A stretch of DNA of 27,361 nucleotides from contig JAEXYZ010000075.1 of the NCBI GenBank assembly GCA_023405135.1, positions 1 through 27,361 of the forward strand, written 5' to 3'. The notes below the pieces were generated by a model. It made no database searches. It was not told where the DNA came from and saw nothing but the letters and a program-made list of their open reading frames with translations. Position numbers and translations under genes: made by a program. How positions within the stretch are numbered: position 1 is the stretch's first letter; every line of letters begins with the position of its first letter. This document shows, in pieces, positions 23,111-27,361 of the stretch. Origin of the DNA: Bacillota bacterium (GTDB lineage: Bacteria; Bacillota; Bacilli; Bacillales_A; Planococcaceae).

Positions 23111-25627
23111 ATGTCTGAAATTGAACACTCAGGTGTAAAGGGAATTAAAATTAGTGAAGAAGTAGAAAAATCATTTTTAAGTTATGCAATGAGCGTTATC
23201 GTATCCCGAGCATTGCCTGATGTAAGAGATGGTTTAAAACCTGTACATCGTCGTATTTTATATGGCATGCATGAATTAGGAAACTATTCAGATAAACCGT
23301 ACAAAAAATCTGCCCGTATTGTAGGGGATGTTATGGGGAAATACCATCCACATGGTGACTCTTCTATCTACGATGCCATGGTTCGTATGGCGCAAGATTT
23401 CAGTTACCGATACATGTTAGTAGATGGCCACGGTAATTTCGGATCTGTTGATGGTGATGGCGCTGCCGCAATGCGTTATACAGAATCTCGTATGTCGAAA
23501 ATTGCGATGGAAATGCTACGCGACATCAATAAAGATACAATAGACTATCAAGACAACTATGATGGTAACGAAAAAGAGCCAATCGTTTTACCATCGCGTA
23601 TCCCAAATTTATTATTAAATGGTGCATCCGGTATCGCAGTTGGGATGGCAACAAATATTCCACCACATCAATTAGGGGAAATAATAGACGGTGTCATTGC
23701 TTTATCAGAAAACCCTGCGATTACAACTGATGAACTAATGCAATATATTCCTGGTCCAGATTTCCCAACTGGCGGTTTAATACTTGGTCGAAGTGGTATT
23801 CGCCGTGCTTATGAAACTGGTCGCGGTTCAATTGTTGTTCGAGCTAAAGTAGAAATCGAGCAAAGTTCGAATGGTAAGGAAACGATTATCGTTAATGAAT
23901 TACCTTACCAAGTAAATAAAGCTAAATTAATTGAAAAGATTGCCGAATTAGTTCGTGATAAACGAATCGATGGTATTACAAATTTACGAGACGAGTCTGA
24001 CCGTCGAGGAATGCGTATTGTTATTGAGGTGCGAAGAGATGCTAATGCGAATGTTGTATTAAACAATTTATATAAAAATACAGCAATGCAATCAAACTTT
24101 GGTGTAAATATGCTCGCTTTAGTTGATGGCCAACCGAAAGTATTAAGCTTAAAAGAAGTATTGCATTATTATTTAGAGCACCAAAAAGTTGTTATTACAC
24201 GTCGTACGCAATTCGAATTAAGAAAAGCTGAAGATCGTGCACATATTTTAGAAGGTTTACGTATTGCACTTGATCATATTGATGAAATTATTAGCATTAT
24301 CCGTTCTTCACGTACTGGTGAAGAAGCAAAGCCAATTTTAATGGAACGCTTTAGTTTAACTGATCGACAAGCACAAGCAATTTTAGATATGCGTCTTGTA
24401 CGTTTAAGTGGACTAGAACGTGAAAAAATTGAAAATGAGTATCAAGAACTTCAAGTGTTAATTGCTAAATTAAAAGCAATTTTAGCAGATGAAGGAAAAG
24501 TGTTAGAAATTATTCGCACTGAAATGTTAGAAATCAAAGATAGATATAATGACACACGCCGAACTGAAATTACAATGGGCGGCATGGAAATGATTGAAGA
24601 TGAAGATTTAATTCCACAGGAAGACTCTGTTATTACACTTACCCATAATGGTTACATAAAGAGACTTGCTTCTAACACGTATCGTAGTCAAAAACGTGGT
24701 GGACGTGGTGTTCAAGGAATGGGTACAAATGAAGATGATTTCGTTGAACATTTATTATTCACTTCAACTCATGATACAATTTTATTCTTTACATCTAAGG
24801 GTAAAGTATACCGTTCAAAAGGATATGAAATTCCCGAGTATGGTCGTACAGCTAAAGGTTTACCAATTGTTAACTTGTTAAGTTTAGAAAAAGAAGAAAA
24901 AGTAACGGCTATGATTCCTGTTGATGAATTTAAAGAGGATGCTTATTTCATCTTTACAACGAAAACAGGTATTACTAAACGTACACAACTTTCTCAATTT
25001 GCAAACATTCGAACTAACGGATTAATTGCAATTAGTTTACATGATGAAGATGATTTAATTTCTGTACGTTTAACAGATGGAACAAAAGAAGTTATCATTG
25101 GTACTCATGACGGAATGCTTATTCGCTTTAAAGAAGAGGAAATTCGTTCGATGGGACGTTCTGCTACAGGTGTAAGAGGTATCAAGCTTCGCCAAGGTGA
25201 CTATGTAGTTGGAATGGAAATTATCGAACCTGGTCAAGAAATTTTAGTTGTTACAGAAAAAGGTTATGGTAAACGAACACCAGAATCTGAATACCGTTTA
25301 CAAAGTCGTGGTGGAGTTGGAATTAAAACAATTCAAATTACAGATAAAAATGGTCCAATGTGCGCGGTGAAAACAGTCGATGGTACGGAAGATGTAATGT
25401 TGATTACAATTAATGGTATGTTAATTCGAATGGACGTTAATGATATTTCCGTTATTGGGCGTAGTACACAAGGGGTACGTTTAATTCGACTAGCGGATGA
25501 TGAAACTGTTGCAACTGTAGCTCGTGTTAAGAAAGATGAAGAAGATACAGAGGAAGCAGATGAGTTAGAAACCGTAGAACTTTCAAATAATGAGGATAAT
25601 GATTCATATGAATCTGAAAATGAATAA
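23111..25627 (+). CDS. gyrA: DNA gyrase subunit A
   Basis: An 838-residue breakage-reunion subunit of gyrase. The catalytic Tyr is Tyr123 in AAAMRYTESRMSKIA. The quinolone-determining region reads HPHGDSSIYDAMVRMAQD, with Ser84 and Asp88, the residues usual for sensitive enzymes. The C-terminal beta-pinwheel contains the GyrA box in KRGGRGVQGM (about residue 530) that wraps DNA, followed by repeated blade motifs, and ends in a highly acidic tail (about 30 residues rich in Glu, Asp and Asn). ATG at 23111 with AAAGGAGG upstream. It is followed by a terminator and is the last gene of the gyrBA operon. Confidence 0.99.
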   Translation: MSEIEHSGVKGIKISEEVEKSFLSYAMSVIVSRALPDVRDGLKPVHRRILYGMHELGNYSDKPYKKSARIVGDVMGKYHPHGDSSIYDAMVRMAQDFSYRYMLVDGHGNFGSVDGDGAAAMRYTESRMSKIAMEMLRDINKDTIDYQDNYDGNEKEPIVLPSRIPNLLLNGASGIAVGMATNIPPHQLGEIIDGVIALSENPAITTDELMQYIPGPDFPTGGLILGRSGIRRAYETGRGSIVVRAKVEIEQSSNGKETIIVNELPYQVNKAKLIEKIAELVRDKRIDGITNLRDESDRRGMRIVIEVRRDANANVVLNNLYKNTAMQSNFGVNMLALVDGQPKVLSLKEVLHYYLEHQKVVITRRTQFELRKAEDRAHILEGLRIALDHIDEIISIIRSSRTGEEAKPILMERFSLTDRQAQAILDMRLVRLSGLEREKIENEYQELQVLIAKLKAILADEGKVLEIIRTEMLEIKDRYNDTRRTEITMGGMEMIEDEDLIPQEDSVITLTHNGYIKRLASNTYRSQKRGGRGVQGMGTNEDDFVEHLLFTSTHDTILFFTSKGKVYRSKGYEIPEYGRTAKGLPIVNLLSLEKEEKVTAMIPVDEFKEDAYFIFTTKTGITKRTQLSQFANIRTNGLIAISLHDEDDLISVRLTDGTKEVIIGTHDGMLIRFKEEEIRSMGRSATGVRGIKLRQGDYVVGMEIIEPGQEILVVTEKGYGKRTPESEYRLQSRGGVGIKTIQITDKNGPMCAVKTVDGTEDVMLITINGMLIRMDVNDISVIGRSTQGVRLIRLADDETVATVARVKKDEEDTEEADELETVELSNNEDNDSYESENE

Positions 25628-25640
25628 TTATTAAATTTTT

Positions 25641-25679
25641 AAACCAGAGACATGTAATATTACAGTTTCTGGTTTTTTT
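25641..25679 (+). terminator. Terminator of gyrBA
   Basis: AAACCAGA (25641-25648) pairs with TCTGGTTT (25668-25675), and the loop can pair TGTAAT with ATTACA. Seven T residues follow. Confidence 0.85.
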
Positions 25680-25793
25680 AATCAAGAGGTTTTTATAAAA
25701 TATATATAGTATAATTTTACATAAAAGTGATTTTTGAAAAAAATTTATTCGATACAATAATCATACTAATATTAAACGGAAAGGGGTTTTTGA

Positions 25794-26897
25794 ATGGAAT
25801 CTACATATGTTAGCATCAATGATCTTCGTGTTGGAAAAATTGTGGCAGAGGATATTTATGCAAATACACAATATCCAATCGTATATAAGAATACAAAAGT
25901 ATCGCCAGAACTCTTACATGTATTCAAAGCCTTTCATATTTTTAAAGTTCCTGTTTATATTGATAGAGAAGTAGAAAAAAGTATTGACCAAAGTGAAGAA
26001 GTTACTAGTGAAGATATTCAAATGTATATCCCAGAATCATCATATTCTTTTGAGAATAACTATCGATCAGCTGTTCAAGAATTTAAAAAACTATTTATAG
26101 GGTGGGAAGCTGGTTCAAAAATTGATATTACAAAGATTCGAGAAATTATTTTACCGTTAGTTAACAAAATAATCGAGGATCGTTCAATTATTTTTGAACT
26201 TAATAATTATTCAAACCCAAAGGATTATTTATATCATCATTGTATAGCAACTGGATTAATTTCTGCGGTACTAACTCAAAAATTAGGATATGAACGTGGG
26301 TATGTATTCCAAATGGCAATTGCCGGGGCATTAGCTGATTGTGGGATGGCTAAAATACCAGCTCGTATAAGAGAAAAAAGAGAACCGCTAAATCAATTGG
26401 AATTTATAGAAATACGAAAGCATCCTCTGTACAGTTTTCAAATGGTTAAAAGTTTACCTGCTATTAAGGAAGAAATGAAAATAGCAATTTACCAACATCA
26501 TGAACGTTTAGATGGAAGCGGATATGTAGATGGCGCTAAAATAGGGAAGATTTCTCTATTTTCTCAAATCATCGCTATTGCAGATACTTTTCATGCGATG
26601 ACAAGCGAACGTCTTTATCGTTCAAAAGAATCTCCATTTAAAGTAATTGAAATGATAAAGGAATCTGAATTCGGTAAATTTAATATAAAAGTTGTACAGG
26701 CACTTATTGAAAATGTAGCAAGCCTACCAATCGGTACAAAAATTGAATTATCTAATTTAGAACGAGGAGAGATTATGTTCCTAAATAGTTTTTCACCTAC
26801 CCGTCCTTTAGTGAAATTATCAGCTACAGGTGAAATAATTGATTTAGAAAAAAATCGTAGCTTTTATATTTCTCGAGTTATTACTAACGATGAATAA
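25794..26897 (+). CDS. Degenerate HD-GYP domain protein
   Basis: A 367-residue protein with an N-terminal DUF3391-like region (STYVSINDLRVGKIVAEDIY) and a C-terminal HD-GYP fold (about 130-300). HD-GYP enzymes break down cyclic di-GMP with two or three metals. Here the HD signature HDIGK is replaced by ADCGM (181-185): the metal-ligand His and the Lys are gone, the Asp is kept. His149, HP (210-211), HHERLDGSGY (235-244, with V for P of GYP) and ADTFHAMTSERLYR remain. It may have weak or no phosphodiesterase activity and act as a sensor or binding protein; that is inference. ATG at 25794 with AAAGGGG upstream; it stands alone after the gyrA terminator. Confidence 0.85.
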   Translation: MESTYVSINDLRVGKIVAEDIYANTQYPIVYKNTKVSPELLHVFKAFHIFKVPVYIDREVEKSIDQSEEVTSEDIQMYIPESSYSFENNYRSAVQEFKKLFIGWEAGSKIDITKIREIILPLVNKIIEDRSIIFELNNYSNPKDYLYHHCIATGLISAVLTQKLGYERGYVFQMAIAGALADCGMAKIPARIREKREPLNQLEFIEIRKHPLYSFQMVKSLPAIKEEMKIAIYQHHERLDGSGYVDGAKIGKISLFSQIIAIADTFHAMTSERLYRSKESPFKVIEMIKESEFGKFNIKVVQALIENVASLPIGTKIELSNLERGEIMFLNSFSPTRPLVKLSATGEIIDLEKNRSFYISRVITNDE

Positions 26898-26905
26898 GTG
26901 AATAG

Positions 26906-26920
26906 AGTGTAAATTACACT
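26906..26920 (+). terminator. Weak hairpin after the HD-GYP gene
   Basis: AGTGTA (26906-26911) pairs with TACACT (26915-26920) around a three-base loop, followed by TATTTAATTA. The stem is short and the T run poor, so termination here is only possible. Confidence 0.35.
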
Positions 26921-27266
26921 TATTTAATTAAATAAATGCGTGTTTAGAGGGTTTTCCTTTAGCACGTTTTTCTTTTTTAGTAAATAAATATTTTATCTGT
27001 AATGATCCTTTCATACGGTTAGTTCACAGTTAGTTAACCCCACTTACCGAAATTAAATATATTAGTGAACCTTATAAAGGCTCCGTAATGAACTGGAGTA
27101 TCGATAATGAATAAAGATAATATTTATATTTGTATCTTCATAAATAATCACCTATGCTACTAAGCTAATAAAGCTGAACTTACTTAAATTAAGAAGTTTA
27201 CTATTCGAAATAATACCTAACAATGAGCAAATTTCTTTCAAATAATTACCATAAAACAAAATAAAA
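26921..27266. other. Non-coding AT-rich gap
   Basis: I see no credible gene, tRNA or clear repeat between the HD-GYP gene and the hairpin at the right edge. A minus-strand frame over 27152-27361 begins off the edge and is antisense to the hairpin and to a better supported plus-strand start, so I do not accept it. Small inverted and direct repeats (such as GTTAGT twice near 27020-27035) are too short to interpret. Confidence 0.4.
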
Positions 27267-27335
27267 AGACAGAACGCTTCCGTTTGGATAGAATGAAAGT
27301 TCCTACACAACCATTCACCAAAGGAGCGTCTGTCT
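27267..27335 (+). promoter_or_regulatory. Long hairpin covering the ribosome binding site of the right-edge gene
   Basis: AGACAGA...CGC...TTTGG (27267-27286) pairs with CCAAAGGAGCGTCTGTCT (27318-27335) over 18 pairs with three single-base bulges. The right arm contains AAAGGAG (27320-27326), the Shine-Dalgarno sequence for the ATG at 27337. In mRNA this would hide the start site. Confidence 0.5.
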
Positions 27336-27336
27336 G

Positions 27337-27361
27337 ATGAATAGATTATCACATCACACAC
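27337..27361 (+). CDS. Start of an unidentified gene, cut by the window edge
   Basis: An ATG at 27337 with AAAGGAG ten bases upstream opens a frame MNRLSHHT that runs off the right edge after eight codons. This is too short to identify. The strong hairpin masking its ribosome binding site resembles the arrangement used by some insertion-sequence transposase genes, and the first residues would suit one, but I cannot show it. Confidence 0.35.

Noticed and set aside
23350..23400. Quinolone-resistance change in gyrA
   Set aside because: Ser84 and Asp88 are the residues found in sensitive enzymes; no sign of a resistance mutation.
25527..25757. Minus-strand frame over the end of gyrA
   Set aside because: It crosses the gyrA acidic tail and terminator and is a shadow of repetitive composition.
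25710..25758. Promoter for the HD-GYP gene from TATAAT at 25710 or TACAAT at 25753
   Set aside because: Neither has a -35 box at acceptable spacing (TTGAAA stands only 13 bases before the second).
27152..27361. Minus-strand frame of 69 codons at the right edge
   Set aside because: It is antisense to a strong hairpin and a plausible plus-strand start, has no clear start of its own and no recognised motif.

Overview
This window is the chromosomal replication-origin neighbourhood of a low-GC, Gram-positive, probably endospore-forming member of the Bacillales. Evidence: the gene order around dnaA is the classic Bacillus one; both ParB (Spo0J) and its paralogue Noc are present; there is a YyaC-type sporulation protein and a SpoIIIJ-type YidC lipoprotein; intergenic repeats resemble those scattered through Bacillaceae/Planococcaceae genomes. 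Protein details (GyrB N-terminus, an HD-GYP-like gene after gyrA, no yaaB/remB between recF and gyrB) make me favour a Planococcaceae genome such as Lysinibacillus or a relative; that placement is inference.

Layout. 1-1500: rpsF-ssb-rpsR operon (minus strand) with a recognisable promoter, a leader able to hide the rpsF ribosome binding site, and a terminator. 1700-6230: ychF, a DUF951 gene and an MscS channel on minus; a DUF3267 membrane metalloprotease-like gene and yyaC on plus; a DUF554 membrane protein whose 3' end overlaps yyaC. 6227-14073: parB, parA, noc, rsmG, mnmG and mnmE, all minus, separated by terminators and dispersed repeats. 14074-16298: jag, yidC, rnpA and rpmH (minus). 16299-18344: bipartite oriC, with DnaA-box arrays on both sides of dnaA and the unwinding element just before dnaN. 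18345-25627: dnaN, yaaA, recF, gyrB and gyrA (plus). 25794-26897: a degenerate HD-GYP gene. The right edge holds a strong hairpin and the first codons of an unidentified plus-strand gene.

The genes act together in replication start and chromosome organisation: DnaA opens oriC, DnaN clamps the polymerase, gyrase removes supercoils, RecF and SSB handle single-stranded gaps, ParA/ParB act on parS sites (three are visible here), and Noc protects the nucleoid from division. The other half serves translation and membrane biogenesis: L34, S6, S18, RNase P protein, tRNA wobble modification by MnmE/MnmG, 16S methylation by RsmG, and YidC/Jag. Nearly all genes diverge from oriC and so are co-directional with replication.

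I see no wholly new system. The points most worth a second look are the DnaA-box cluster between mnmE and jag, the parS set, the terminator between rpmH and rnpA, the altered RNR motif in RnpA, the degenerate HD-GYP active site, the SD-hiding rpsF leader, the repeat family, and the hairpin over the start codon at the right edge. Several starts were moved from the longest open frame to GTG/TTG/ATG codons supported by Shine-Dalgarno spacing and homology (parA, yidC, yaaA, gyrB, mscS, rnpA).
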